Assembly: GCF_963457605.1 (NCBI RefSeq)
Contig: NZ_OY735139.1
Span: 2,012,501-2,076,500, forward strand
Length of the DNA: 64,000 nt
Direction of reading: 5' to 3'
DNA from: an uncultured Gellertiella sp.
Lineage (GTDB): Bacteria > Pseudomonadota > Alphaproteobacteria > Rhizobiales > Rhizobiaceae
The notes beneath the pieces were generated by a model. It had not been told where the DNA came from and searched no databases. It worked only from the letters and a program-made list of their open reading frames with translations. A program made the position numbers and the translations under genes. Within the stretch, counting starts at the first letter, position 1. Each line of letters starts with the position of its first letter. This document shows, in pieces, positions 55,251 to 64,000 of this stretch.

Positions 55251-55883
55251 ATGCGCGAGGAGGGGATCGCCAGACACTATCTAGCCTTGCCCCACACCGA
55301 AAAGGGCATGGTGATCGGCCTGTTCGGCGGTTCCTTCAATCCGCCGCATGCCGGTCACGCGCTGGTCTCGGAAATCGCGCTGCGCTCGCTGGCGCTCGAC
55401 CAGCTCTGGTGGATCGTGACCCCCGGCAATCCGCTGAAGAGCCGGAACGGCCTTGCGCCCCTTGCCCGCCGGATTGCCGACAGCGAAAAGCTGGCACGCG
55501 ATCCCCGCATAAGGGTGACCGCCTTTGAACTCGCCTTTGGTGACAGCCATACCGCACGCATCCTTTCGCGCCTGAAGGCTTTGAAGCCCGGCGTGCATTT
55601 CATCTGGATCATGGGCGCAGACAATCTCAAGGGCTTCCATCGCTGGCAGAACTGGCAGGCGATTGCCGCAACCTTTCCGATTGCCGTCATTGACCGGCCG
55701 GGGGCGACGCTGTCCTATCTGTCATCGAAAATGGCGCAACGCTTTCATCGCCACCGCCTCGATGAGCGCCACGCCCGGCAGCTCGGCCGGTTGCAACCAC
55801 CAGCCTGGACCTTCCTGCATGGACCCCGTTCGTCACTGAGCTCGACCGCGATCCGCGAAGGCGGCAAGCTTCGTACAAACTAG
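55251..55883 (+). CDS. nadD: nicotinate-nucleotide adenylyltransferase
   Basis: A 210-residue nucleotidyltransferase with FGGSFNPPHAGH (about 24-35), WWIVTPGNPLKS (about 54-65), WIMGADNLKGFHRWQNW (about 118-134) and the C-terminal SSTAIREG. It adenylates nicotinate mononucleotide in NAD synthesis. It starts five bases after proA; a second ATG at 55308 is a shorter alternative. Confidence 0.92.
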   Translation: MREEGIARHYLALPHTEKGMVIGLFGGSFNPPHAGHALVSEIALRSLALDQLWWIVTPGNPLKSRNGLAPLARRIADSEKLARDPRIRVTAFELAFGDSHTARILSRLKALKPGVHFIWIMGADNLKGFHRWQNWQAIAATFPIAVIDRPGATLSYLSSKMAQRFHRHRLDERHARQLGRLQPPAWTFLHGPRSSLSSTAIREGGKLRTN

Positions 55884-56095
55884 CCGCTTTATGATAACAT
55901 AGTGCAGCGATGTTATGAATAGCTTAAGGCACGATGCTCTGATGGCTTCGTGGCCTTGAAATCCAAAGGGGATGATGCCTATTTTAACCTGAGCCTCCGC
56001 CGCTGCTTCGGCGGTGCTGGTCGCGTTTCGAAGAAGACCGCGACCATCGGCTTGCACCTCGTGCCTCTGTCTGGTCGTAAAGGAAAGGAAAAACT

Positions 56096-56509
56096 CTGAC
56101 AACGGTACACGCCAAGGGAAAAGCGCTCCGCGCCAACCCGAAAAGCCCGGAACGTGGCGCTGATGCTGCCGCCCGAGCTTTCGAGCTGGTCCTCTCCAGT
56201 CTTGAGGACTCAAAAGCTGAAGACATCGTCACCATCAACATTGCCGGAAAGTCCGCGCTGGGCGACCATATGGTCGTCGCCTCCGGCCGGTCGAGCCGTC
56301 ATGTCTCGGCGATCTGCGAACACCTCTTGTCCGATCTCAAGGATGACGGGTTTGGCGGAGCCCGGGTCGAGGGCCTTGAGGCCGGCGACTGGGTGCTGAT
56401 TGACACCGGTGACATCATCATCCATGTGTTCCGCCCTGAAATCCGCGCCTTCTACAATCTGGAAAAGATGTGGGCCGCGCCGGATCTCGACGAGGAAACA
56501 CGGCACTGA
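56096..56509 (+). CDS. rsfS: ribosome silencing factor RsfS (apparent CTG start)
   Basis: The frame reads TTVHAKGKALR..., ERGADAAARAFELVLSSLED, TINIAGKSALGDHMVVASGR, GGDWVLID-like AGDWVLIDTGDIIIHVFRPE, and ends APDLDEETRH, a full RsfS (DUF143) that binds L14 and blocks subunit joining. An in-frame TAA lies at 56078. No ATG, GTG or TTG occurs between that stop and an internal ATG at 56270, which would delete the first 58 codons including conserved sequence. A CTG at 56096 stands seven bases after AAAGGAAAGGA, so it is the probable start, giving 137 residues. Confidence 0.83.
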   Translation: MTTVHAKGKALRANPKSPERGADAAARAFELVLSSLEDSKAEDIVTINIAGKSALGDHMVVASGRSSRHVSAICEHLLSDLKDDGFGGARVEGLEAGDWVLIDTGDIIIHVFRPEIRAFYNLEKMWAAPDLDEETRH

Positions 56510-56557
56510 CAGAGATTGCGTTGCCCTGAGGGCTGCGCCCTCCAGACAGGATGATGC

Positions 56558-57040
56558 ATGCGGATCACGCTCTTTGCAGTCGGGCGGCTGAAGGCCGGAC
56601 CGGAAAAGGATCTTGCGGGCCGCTATCTCGACCGGTTTATGAAGAGCGGACCAGCCATCGGGCTGGAATTTACCCGGATGATCGAGGTGCCGGAAAGCCG
56701 GTCCTCCAGTTCTGACCAGCGCAAGCGCGAAGAGGCGGCGCTGATTGAAAAGGCGCTGCCCGAGGCCTCGCTGCTGGTGCTTCTCGATGAGCGTGGCAAG
56801 GCTTTCGACAGCCAGACCTTCGCCGACACGCTCGGTGGCTGGCGCGACCAGGGCAGGCGCGACCTGATGCTGGTGATCGGCGGGGCCGACGGGCTCGACC
56901 CGGCGCTGCAGCAGCGGGCCGATCTGGTGCTGAACCTTGGCAAGATGACCTGGCCGCACCAGCTGGTGCGCATTCTGGTCGCCGAACAGCTTTACCGGGC
57001 CGTCACCATCCTCTCAGGCCATCCCTATCACCGGGCGTGA
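56558..57040 (+). CDS. rlmH: 23S rRNA (pseudouridine1915-N3)-methyltransferase RlmH
   Basis: A 160-residue SPOUT methyltransferase with MRITLFAVGRLKAGPEKDL at the start, LVLLDERGKAFDSQTFAD (about 72-89), LMLVIGGADGLDP (about 104-116) and the C-terminal LGKMTWPHQLVRILVAEQLY RAxxI knot. It methylates helix 69 of 23S rRNA. It follows rsfS by 48 bp, the common order. Confidence 0.94.
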   Translation: MRITLFAVGRLKAGPEKDLAGRYLDRFMKSGPAIGLEFTRMIEVPESRSSSSDQRKREEAALIEKALPEASLLVLLDERGKAFDSQTFADTLGGWRDQGRRDLMLVIGGADGLDPALQQRADLVLNLGKMTWPHQLVRILVAEQLYRAVTILSGHPYHRA

Positions 57041-57203
57041 AGCGACCGCATCTCCTTTGGCCTGTGGTCATCCTGCCGCAAGTTACAGATTGTTAAGTGG
57101 CCTTTTGACACAAATCAGCTTAACCCTTGATTCATGCTTTTGGCCCGGATCGCGAAAAGGTCCGGAAGACCGGTAAGGCACCGGGTGCTGTTTGGAATGT
57201 GGC

Positions 57204-58610
57204 ATGGCGGTTCTGCGAGGGATCAGGAAACATCAGCTGGGCTTGGCGATTGTCTTCGGGGCATCGGCTTTTGCTTGCGTTTTTCTGGGCGGAGGCGCGG
57301 GCTTTTCGCAAACGGTGACCGCGCCTGCGGTCGCCGGGCCTGCCGCCGAAGCCAATGCAGAGGAGGCCCTGCGCCAGCAACAGACCAGGACAAGGGCCGA
57401 ACTCGACGCACTCGCCAGATCCATGACGCTTTCCGACGAAAAGGTCCGCAGCCTCAAGGACACCATCAACGCCCTGCAGCAGACGACGACCGCGCTCCGC
57501 GCCAAGGTGATCGAATCCGCCACGCGCCGACGCCAGTTCGAAGACAGCATTGCCAGCGGAACCCGGAAGCTTGCCGATCTCGAAATCCGGCAGACCTCGA
57601 TCCGCCAGTCGCTGCATCAGCGGCGCGGCCTGTTGGCCGAGGTTCTGGCCGCGCTGCAGCGCATGGGCCGCAACCCGCCGCCCGCCCTTCTGGTGACGCC
57701 GGACGATGCGCTCGGCTCGGTGCGCAGCGCCATCCTGCTCGGGGCCGTGGTGCCCGGCATGCGCCACCAGACCGAAGCCCTGCTTGCCGATCTCAACGAT
57801 CTCGCCACGCTGCGCGCCGACATTCTCGCCGAAAAGTCGAAACTGACCGAAGACATGGCCAACCGGCTGGAGGAAGAGCGGCGGATGGATCTGCTGATTG
57901 CCCGCAATCAGGACCTGTCGTCGCAAAACACCGCCGATCTCGCGAGCGAGCAGAAAAAGGCCGAAGAGCTTGCGGCCCGCGCCCAGAGCATGGACGAGCT
58001 GATCGCCTCGCTCGAGAAGGACATTGCTTCCGCCCATTCGGCGGCAGAAGCCGCCCGGCAGGCCGAGGAGAAGCAGAACCGGCTGAGCGAGGCGGATCGC
58101 CAGAAGGCGAAGGACCAGGCGCTGGCCAATCCCGACCAGAACCGCATGGCTCCGGCCATTCCCTTCTCGGACCTGAAGAACCAGCTGGTCCTGCCGGTCA
58201 GCGGCGATCTGGTGCGCCATTTCGGCGATGATGACGGCACCGGCCATCCCGCCCGGGGCGTGACGGTTGCGGCCAGTTCCGGCGCTCTGGTCACCGCGCC
58301 TGCCGATGGCTATGTGGTCTTTGCCGGCCAGTTCCGCAGCTATGGCCAGATGATCATTCTCAACACCGGCGACGGCTTCCATGTGGTGCTGACCGGCATG
58401 GACCAGATCCGGACATCCCAGGGCAAATTCGTCTTCTCCGGCGAGCCGTTGGCAGTGATGGGTGAAAAAAGAGTGGCCAGCGCGACGGCATTGGCGCTAG
58501 AAACAGACCGCCCAACTCTTTACATTGAATTTCGCAAGGACGGCAAACCGGTTGATTCTCAACCCTGGTGGGCCACCAAAGACATCGGAAAGGCACACAA
58601 TGATACGTAG
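57204..58610 (+). CDS. envC: murein hydrolase activator EnvC-like protein (coiled coil plus LytM domain)
   Basis: About 468 residues: an N-terminal signal/anchor (LAIVFGASAFACVFLGGGAG), long coiled coils (about 50-170 and 230-310; EELAARAQSMDELIASLEKD) and a C-terminal LytM/M23 domain (about 345-460; GVTVAASSGALVTAPADGYV, YGQMIILNTGDGFHVVLTGM). The zinc ligands of active M23 enzymes are not complete, as in EnvC, which activates amidases rather than cutting itself. A TTG 12 bases earlier is possible. It overlaps ctpA by 11 bp. Confidence 0.86.
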   Translation: MAVLRGIRKHQLGLAIVFGASAFACVFLGGGAGFSQTVTAPAVAGPAAEANAEEALRQQQTRTRAELDALARSMTLSDEKVRSLKDTINALQQTTTALRAKVIESATRRRQFEDSIASGTRKLADLEIRQTSIRQSLHQRRGLLAEVLAALQRMGRNPPPALLVTPDDALGSVRSAILLGAVVPGMRHQTEALLADLNDLATLRADILAEKSKLTEDMANRLEEERRMDLLIARNQDLSSQNTADLASEQKKAEELAARAQSMDELIASLEKDIASAHSAAEAARQAEEKQNRLSEADRQKAKDQALANPDQNRMAPAIPFSDLKNQLVLPVSGDLVRHFGDDDGTGHPARGVTVAASSGALVTAPADGYVVFAGQFRSYGQMIILNTGDGFHVVLTGMDQIRTSQGKFVFSGEPLAVMGEKRVASATALALETDRPTLYIEFRKDGKPVDSQPWWATKDIGKAHNDT

Positions 58611-59922
58611 GGCTTCCCTGGTTCTCGTCGGCGCTTTGCTGGGCGCGACAGCCATGAGCGTGATCTATTCGGCCGGGGCGCCTGCGGAAGCAGCCGGAGC
58701 CTCCACCTATAAGGAGCTGTCGATCTTCGGGGACGTTTTCGAGCGTGTCAGGGCCCAGTATGTGACGCCGCCGAAGGAAGACAAGCTGATCGAAAACGCG
58801 ATCAACGGCATGTTGAGCTCGCTTGATCCGCATTCCAGCTACATGAATGCCAAGGATGCCGAGGACATGCGCGCCCAGACCAAGGGCGAGTTTGGCGGTC
58901 TCGGCATCGAGGTGACTGTCGACAATGATCTGGTCAAGGTCATCACGCCCATCGACGACACGCCCGCCGCACGGGCCGGCGTGCGCGCCGGTGACTATAT
59001 TTCCGAGATCGACGGCCAGTCGGTGCGCGGCATGAAGCTCGAGGACGCGGTCGACAAGATGCGCGGGGCGGTCAACACCCCGATCAAGCTGTCACTGCTG
59101 CGCAAGGGTTCGGCCAAGCCCATCGTGCTGACCATCGTGCGTGACATCATTCCCGTGCGCGCCGTGAAATTCCGTGTCGAGAACGATGTCGGCTATCTGC
59201 GCATCATTTCCTTCTCGGAAAAGACCTATGACGATCTGGAAAAGGCCATCGCCTCGATCAGGAAGCAGGTGCCGAGTGACAAGCTGAAGGGCTTCGTCCT
59301 CGACCTGCGCCTGAACCCCGGCGGCCTGCTCGACCAGGCGATCAATGTCTGCGATGCCTTCATGCAGCAGGGCGAAGTGGTCTCGACCCGTGGTCGCAAT
59401 CCGGAAGAAACCCGCCGCTTCAGCGCCGGTCCCGGCGACCTGATCGACGGCAAGCCGATTGTCGTGCTGATCAACGGTGGCTCGGCGTCGGCGTCGGAAA
59501 TCGTTGCCGGTGCGCTTCAGGACCAGCATCGCGCCACGATCCTCGGCACCCAGTCCTTCGGCAAGGGCTCGGTCCAGACGATCATCCCGCTCGGCGACAA
59601 TGGCCTTCTGCGCCTGACCACGGCGCTCTACTACACGCCGTCGGGCAATTCGATCCAGGGCACCGGCATCACCCCCGACATCAAGGTCGAGGAGCCCCTG
59701 CCGGAAGACCTGAAGGACAAGGTGACGACCGCAGGCGAATCCAGCCTGCCGGGCCATATCAAGGGCCAGAACGAGACCAATGCGGGCTCCGGTTCGTCGG
59801 CTTACGTGCCGCCGGAAGCCAAGGATGACGTGCAGCTGAACTATGCGCTCGACCTGCTGCGCGGCAAGAAGACCGATCCGGCCTTCCCTGCGGATACCAA
59901 GAAGGCCGAACTGACGAAGTAA
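58600..59922 (+). CDS. ctpA: carboxy-terminal processing protease (S41 family)
   Basis: A 440-residue S41 peptidase with a signal sequence (MIRRASLVLVGALLGATAMS), a PDZ domain (about 85-170; GLGIEVTVDNDLVKVITPID), and a catalytic domain with Ser in GGSASASEIVAGAL (about 300) and Lys in SFGKGSVQT (about 325). It degrades or processes periplasmic proteins, often peptidoglycan-enzyme regulators, which suits its fusion in an operon with envC. A start in envC 75 bases upstream is unlikely. Confidence 0.92.
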   Translation: MIRRASLVLVGALLGATAMSVIYSAGAPAEAAGASTYKELSIFGDVFERVRAQYVTPPKEDKLIENAINGMLSSLDPHSSYMNAKDAEDMRAQTKGEFGGLGIEVTVDNDLVKVITPIDDTPAARAGVRAGDYISEIDGQSVRGMKLEDAVDKMRGAVNTPIKLSLLRKGSAKPIVLTIVRDIIPVRAVKFRVENDVGYLRIISFSEKTYDDLEKAIASIRKQVPSDKLKGFVLDLRLNPGGLLDQAINVCDAFMQQGEVVSTRGRNPEETRRFSAGPGDLIDGKPIVVLINGGSASASEIVAGALQDQHRATILGTQSFGKGSVQTIIPLGDNGLLRLTTALYYTPSGNSIQGTGITPDIKVEEPLPEDLKDKVTTAGESSLPGHIKGQNETNAGSGSSAYVPPEAKDDVQLNYALDLLRGKKTDPAFPADTKKAELTK

Positions 59923-60058
59923 GAGACATCACGTATGGCGGCCGGCCGAAGCCTGCCGCCATACCCGTCCCGTCCCCGACGGGATGGACTGAAGCGGAGA
60001 ACGTCCACACCTTATGCCCTCTATCTGGGCGGAATGGTCCTGGACGGCGAGGATTGGC

Positions 60059-61285
60059 GTGGGAACAGATCTGAACACACCCCTTGGGCAAGATCGCAAG
60101 GTGAAGCCACAACGGCACCGCCTGCTGTCCGGTCGCGGCCTGCTCGCCTCGGGGGCGCTTTTTGGCCTTCTCGGCTTTTCCGCCTATGCGCTGCGCCCGG
60201 TTGATGGCCTTAAACAGGCTCCCTCACCCGAGATTACCGGCACCACTCCGGCCAAGCCTGCGGCTGGCATGGTGGACATCGGTACCGTGGCACCGCTGCC
60301 ATCGCAGGCCAGTGTTCTGAATGGCATGCAGAAGAGCAGCCCCCGTTCGGGTGCGAATGTGGTGCGCAGCCTGACCGATGACGGCGTTATGGTCACCAAA
60401 TACACGCCCGGCCAGCGAACCCAGAATGGCGCAGTGCTGCTGGATGCCACCAGCATTGGCCAGGATCCGCGCATGGCGACGATCCCGGTCGACGAACTTC
60501 TCGAAAAGAGCCCCTTCGGCCCGCTGCCCGTGGTCAGCGCCGACGGGTTGCGGCCTGTCGACCGCTATGCCCGCCCCTGGTCGGGGGCCCATGGCGTGCG
60601 GGTGGCGATTGTCGTCGGCGGCCTTGGCCTCAGCCAGACGGGAACCCAGGCGGCGATCCGGCAATTGCCGGAAGAAGTCACGCTTGCCTTTGCCTCGAGC
60701 GGCAACAGCCTGCAGCGCTGGATGCAGGAGGCGCGACGGTCCGGCCACGAGATCCTTTTGCAGGTACCCTTCGAGCCCTTCGATTATCCGGATAATGACC
60801 CGGGTGCCGACACGCTCCTGACTTCGCTTTCGGCGGAGAAGAACCTCGCCAGCCTGCACAAGGCGATGGGCAAGATCACCAACTATACCGGGATCATGAA
60901 CTATCTCGGCGGGCGTTATCTCTCAGATCAGAAGGCGATGGACCCCGTGATGAAGGACATTGCCGCGCGCGGGCTGCTGTTCCTTGACGATGGCACTTCG
61001 GCGCAATCGCTGGGTCCGCGCTATGGCAAGGCGCTCAACATGCCCTATTCGGTCGCCGATGTGCAACTGGACCAGCAGGTGGATGAGAAGGCCATTCTCG
61101 GCAAACTCGATGAACTCGAACGCATCGCCCGGCGCAATGGCTCGGCCATCGGCGTCGCATCCGCTTTCGATGAGAGTGTCGCCGCCATCTCGCAATGGAG
61201 CGAAGAGGCGACCATGCGCGGCATCGAGATCGTCGGTGTGTCCGCCATCGCCACCGACAATTCGACCGCGACGGCAGGCAACTGA
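60059..61285 (+). CDS. divergent polysaccharide deacetylase family protein
   Basis: GTG 60059 follows GAGGATT and gives 408 residues beginning [15 protein letters not shown] membrane helix ([18 protein letters not shown], about 28-46), a linker rich in Pro and Ala, and a divergent polysaccharide deacetylase domain follow (about 180-400; [66 protein letters not shown]). It probably acts on a periplasmic glycan, and the position next to envC-ctpA suggests a cell-wall role. Activity is unproven for this branch. Confidence 0.85.
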   Translation: MGTDLNTPLGQDRKVKPQRHRLLSGRGLLASGALFGLLGFSAYALRPVDGLKQAPSPEITGTTPAKPAAGMVDIGTVAPLPSQASVLNGMQKSSPRSGANVVRSLTDDGVMVTKYTPGQRTQNGAVLLDATSIGQDPRMATIPVDELLEKSPFGPLPVVSADGLRPVDRYARPWSGAHGVRVAIVVGGLGLSQTGTQAAIRQLPEEVTLAFASSGNSLQRWMQEARRSGHEILLQVPFEPFDYPDNDPGADTLLTSLSAEKNLASLHKAMGKITNYTGIMNYLGGRYLSDQKAMDPVMKDIAARGLLFLDDGTSAQSLGPRYGKALNMPYSVADVQLDQQVDEKAILGKLDELERIARRNGSAIGVASAFDESVAAISQWSEEATMRGIEIVGVSAIATDNSTATAGN

Positions 61286-61317
61286 ACTCTTTTCCGACAG
61301 CAAGGACTGACCCCGCG

Positions 61318-61851
61318 ATGGCCCTATCAGAAAATGACTTGCCCTACCGCCCCTGTGTCGGCGTGATGGTTCTGAACCGCAACGGGCTGGTCTGGGTCGG
61401 TCGGCGCATTCCCGTCGGCAATTCCGAATATGACGGTTCGCCCGCACTCTGGCAGATGCCGCAGGGCGGTATCGACAAGGGCGAGGATCCGTTGGCCGCA
61501 GCCTGCCGCGAGCTCTACGAGGAGACCGGCATGAAGTCCGTGACGCTGCTCGGCAGTGCGCGGGACTGGATCAACTATGATCTGCCGCCGCAGCTGATCG
61601 GCATTGGTCTCAAGGGAAAATATCGCGGCCAGACCCAGCGCTGGTTTGCCTTTCGCTTCGAGGGCGATGAAAGCGAGATCGCCATCAACCCGCCGCCCGG
61701 TGGCCATTTGGCGGAATTCGATGCCTGGGACTGGAAGCCGATGCGCGAATTGCCGGACCTGATCGTGCCATTCAAGCGCGAGGTCTATCGCCAGGTGGTG
61801 GCGGAATTCGAGCCCTTGCTGGCTGTGACGGGCAACAGCACCCTTGCCTGA
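61318..61851 (+). CDS. rppH: RNA pyrophosphohydrolase RppH
   Basis: A 177-residue Nudix enzyme with the box in [22 protein letters not shown] (about residues 43-64, glutamates in the REL.EE part) and the RppH-specific [18 protein letters not shown] and [13 protein letters not shown] segments. It removes pyrophosphate from mRNA 5' ends to start decay. It follows the deacetylase gene by 32 bp and is convergent to dnaE2. Confidence 0.92.
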   Translation: MALSENDLPYRPCVGVMVLNRNGLVWVGRRIPVGNSEYDGSPALWQMPQGGIDKGEDPLAAACRELYEETGMKSVTLLGSARDWINYDLPPQLIGIGLKGKYRGQTQRWFAFRFEGDESEIAINPPPGGHLAEFDAWDWKPMRELPDLIVPFKREVYRQVVAEFEPLLAVTGNSTLA

Positions 61852-61869
61852 CGCCGGAGTCTGGCTGCG

Positions 61870-64000
61870 TCAATGAAAATTCCGCCCCTTGGGCATGACC
61901 TGCCTGATGTCGGCGACCAGTTCCGGCAGTTCGCGAAACAGCGCCTGCGCATCGCTGGTTCTTGCCTTTTTCACCCGGCTCTCTTCCACCGGCCGCTTCA
62001 CCTCGTCGGCCCGCGAAAGCGTGTTGTCCCACACCTGCGAACTTGCCCCGGCAAGCCCGCTTGCCCGGGAAAGGGTCATCAGCCAGGGCGTGCGGTCGAT
62101 GACCTCTGCGGCAATGACATGGATGACGCCGTCGGCCTTTTGCAGCCGTCCGCGCACCTCCACCAGCCGCGCCCCCAGCACAACCGGCCGGTAGACCGCA
62201 AAGACCTTCGGCCAGACAATGATATTGGCAACCCCCGTCTCGTCCTCGAGCGTCATGAAGATCACCCCCTTGGCCGAACCCGGTCGCTGGCGCACCAGCA
62301 CCAGACCCGCCACCTGGACCATGCGGCCGGAGGGCAGAGTGGCAAGGGCCGAGGCAGGCAGGACCTTTGCCGCCGTCAGCTCCTCGCGCAAAAACTGCAC
62401 GGGATGGGCATTGAGCGACAGGGACAGGCTGCGATAGTCCTGCACCACCGCTTCGCCTGCCGACATCGGCGGCGGCGAGAAGGCGGGCTCCTGCTGCAGG
62501 TCGGCGGTATCGCAAAAGGCAAACAGCGGCAGACTTTCCGCTGCCCCCCTTTCATCCAGCGCCCGCACCGCCCAGAGCGCCTCCCGTCTGGTGATGCGGA
62601 GCGCCGAGAAGGCATCCGCATCCGCCAGCCGCTCGATCACCGCCCGGCTGAGGCCGGAGCGCAGCCAGAGATCACGCACCGACGTGTAGCCCGCCTCGCG
62701 GGCGGCAACCAGCTGTGCCATATCCGCTTCCTTCAGGCCCTTGATCTGCCGGAAGCCGAGGCGAACGGCCTTACTGGTGCGAATGACGCCCGCCATCTCC
62801 CGGTGACGGGGGGCGATCCGGCGCGGATCGAAGTCCGTGTCCTCCAGCGTCGAATCCCAGAAGGAGGCGTTGACATCGACGGGCAGCACCTCGACGCCGT
62901 GATCCCTGGCATCGCGCACCAGCTGCGCCGGGGCATAAAAGCCCATCGGCTGCGAATTCAGGATCGCCGCGCAAAACACGTCGGGATACCAGGCCTTCAT
63001 CCAGCAGGAGGCATAGACCAGCAGCGCGAAGGAGGCGGCATGGCTTTCGGGAAAGCCGTATTCGCCAAAACCCTCGATCTGGCGGAAGCAGCGCTCGGCA
63101 AAATCCGCCTCGTAACCCCGCGCCACCATGCCGTCGATCATCTTCACCCGGAAGGAATGGATGGTGCCGACGCGGCGGAAGGTGGCCATGGCCCGGCGCA
63201 GCTGATCGGCCTCGACCGCGGTGAACCCCGCCGCGACGATGGCGATCTTCATCGCCTGTTCCTGAAACAGCGGCACACCCAGCGTGCGGTCCAGCACCTG
63301 CTTCAGCTCCTCCTTGGGATAGACCACCGCTTCCCGGTTCTGGCGGCGGCGCAGGTAGGGATGGACCATGTCGCCCTGGATCGGGCCGGGGCGGACGATC
63401 GCCACCTCGATGACGAGATCGTAGAACTTGCGTGGCTGAAGCCGGGGCAGCATGCTCATCTGCGCCCGGCTTTCGATCTGGAACACGCCAATCGTGTCGG
63501 CCCGCACGATCATGTCATAGACATTTTCCTGCTCCTTCGGCAGCGAGGCCAGCGAGTGGCGCTCGCCATAATGCAGCGCCAGCAGGTCGAAGCCGCGCCG
63601 GAGGCAGGAGAGCATGCCGAGCGCCAGAATGTCGATCTTGAGGATCCGGAGACTGTCGAGATCGTCCTTGTCCCACTCGACCATGGTGCGCCCCTCCATG
63701 GCGGTGTTCATGATCGGCACCACCTCGTCAAGCCGCGAGCGGGTGATGACGAAGCCGCCGACATGCTGGCCGAGATGGCGGGGAAATCCCATCAGCGTCG
63801 AGGCATAGGAGAGCACCCGCTGGGTGAGGGGATCGCTGACATCAAGCCCCGCAGCCTTTGCCTCCCGGTCGGAAAGATCCGCATTCGACCAGCCCCAGAC
63901 CGCCCCCGACAAAGCCGATTGCACATCTTCCGACAGGCCGAAGGCTTTCGCCACCTCCCGCCCGGCCATCCGGGCGCGATAGGTGGTGACGGAGGCGGCA
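61870..64000 (-). CDS. dnaE2: error-prone DNA polymerase DnaE2 (ImuC), 5' part beyond the window
   Basis: About 710 C-terminal residues are present and the frame runs open through the right edge. Visible features are the palm/finger C-family polymerase segments ([16 protein letters not shown]-like [40 protein letters not shown]), the [15 protein letters not shown] loop, a helix-hairpin-helix (about [14 protein letters not shown]) and an OB fold near the end ([20 protein letters not shown]). These C-terminal blocks match DnaE2 (ImuC) rather than DnaE1. It works with ImuA and ImuB in damage-induced mutagenesis; neither is in the window. Confidence 0.9.
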   Translation of the reverse strand, partial: AASVTTYRARMAGREVAKAFGLSEDVQSALSGAVWGWSNADLSDREAKAAGLDVSDPLTQRVLSYASTLMGFPRHLGQHVGGFVITRSRLDEVVPIMNTAMEGRTMVEWDKDDLDSLRILKIDILALGMLSCLRRGFDLLALHYGERHSLASLPKEQENVYDMIVRADTIGVFQIESRAQMSMLPRLQPRKFYDLVIEVAIVRPGPIQGDMVHPYLRRRQNREAVVYPKEELKQVLDRTLGVPLFQEQAMKIAIVAAGFTAVEADQLRRAMATFRRVGTIHSFRVKMIDGMVARGYEADFAERCFRQIEGFGEYGFPESHAASFALLVYASCWMKAWYPDVFCAAILNSQPMGFYAPAQLVRDARDHGVEVLPVDVNASFWDSTLEDTDFDPRRIAPRHREMAGVIRTSKAVRLGFRQIKGLKEADMAQLVAAREAGYTSVRDLWLRSGLSRAVIERLADADAFSALRITRREALWAVRALDERGAAESLPLFAFCDTADLQQEPAFSPPPMSAGEAVVQDYRSLSLSLNAHPVQFLREELTAAKVLPASALATLPSGRMVQVAGLVLVRQRPGSAKGVIFMTLEDETGVANIIVWPKVFAVYRPVVLGARLVEVRGRLQKADGVIHVIAAEVIDRTPWLMTLSRASGLAGASSQVWDNTLSRADEVKRPVEESRVKKARTSDAQALFRELPELVADIRQVMPKGRNFH

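Overview
The window looks like a chromosome (or chromid) segment of an alphaproteobacterium of the Rhizobiales, most likely Rhizobiaceae. The grounds are high GC with CG-rich third positions, rhizobial gene orders (smoEFGK-smoS-mtlK; obgE-proB-proA-nadD-rsfS-rlmH-envC-ctpA-rppH) and a dnaE2-type polymerase. No species can be named from the sequence alone.

Region 1 (1-19.3 kb) is a methylated-amine catabolic cassette. A GlxA/AraC-type regulator precedes mgsA-mgsB-mgsC (N-methylglutamate synthase), gmaS, dmmDABC (dimethylamine monooxygenase) and tmm (trimethylamine monooxygenase), all on the + strand. Convergent to them is tdm (TMAO demethylase), with an APC-family permease divergent from tdm. 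Together these could take trimethylamine through TMAO, dimethylamine and methylamine to N-methylglutamate; the N-methylglutamate dehydrogenase genes are not in the window. A phoX-like phosphatase with a three-repeat Pho box sits between tmm and tdm. An EamA exporter, an XRE-cupin regulator and slyX close the region.

Region 2 (19.3-31.2 kb) is a polyol locus: a SorC/DeoR-type regulator, an ABC importer (smoEFGK), sorbitol and mannitol dehydrogenases, a HAD phosphatase and an FGGY pentulose kinase. An orphan TadG-like von Willebrand protein follows on the - strand.

Region 3 (31.3-43.4 kb) is a second, less familiar cluster: a BetI-like TetR repressor divergent from a long operon. The operon encodes a trimethylamine-dehydrogenase-family flavoprotein lacking key active-site residues, a CocE/NonD hydrolase, a complete Dpp/Opp-type ABC importer and a non-pyrrolysine MttB-family methyltransferase. 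It reads as uptake, hydrolysis and demethylation of a conjugated N-methyl compound of unknown identity.

Region 4 (43.4-49.7 kb) is a decayed and mobile-looking zone. It holds a urease locus in ruins (ureC scrap, intact ureE, broken ureF and ureG) punctuated by two copies of a palindromic MITE-like repeat, a secreted orphan protein, a Ro60/TROVE gene, a LuxR-HTH scrap with a heptanucleotide repeat, an ABC ATPase fossil and tRNA-Ser(CGA). The most interesting part of the window lies just downstream of the Ro60 gene: three tandem Y-RNA-like noncoding RNAs on the same strand (46491-46886). They share the 5' and 3' arm motifs and keep paired stems of different sequence. The first contains a T-arm, a 7-bp acceptor-like stem and a D-stem-like hairpin, in the order of a circularly permuted tRNA.

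Region 5 (49.8-64 kb) is core chromosome: rplU-rpmA, a GNAT acetyltransferase, obgE-proB-proA-nadD, rsfS (which appears to start at CTG), rlmH, envC-ctpA, a divergent polysaccharide deacetylase, rppH, and the 3' part of dnaE2 running off the right edge.
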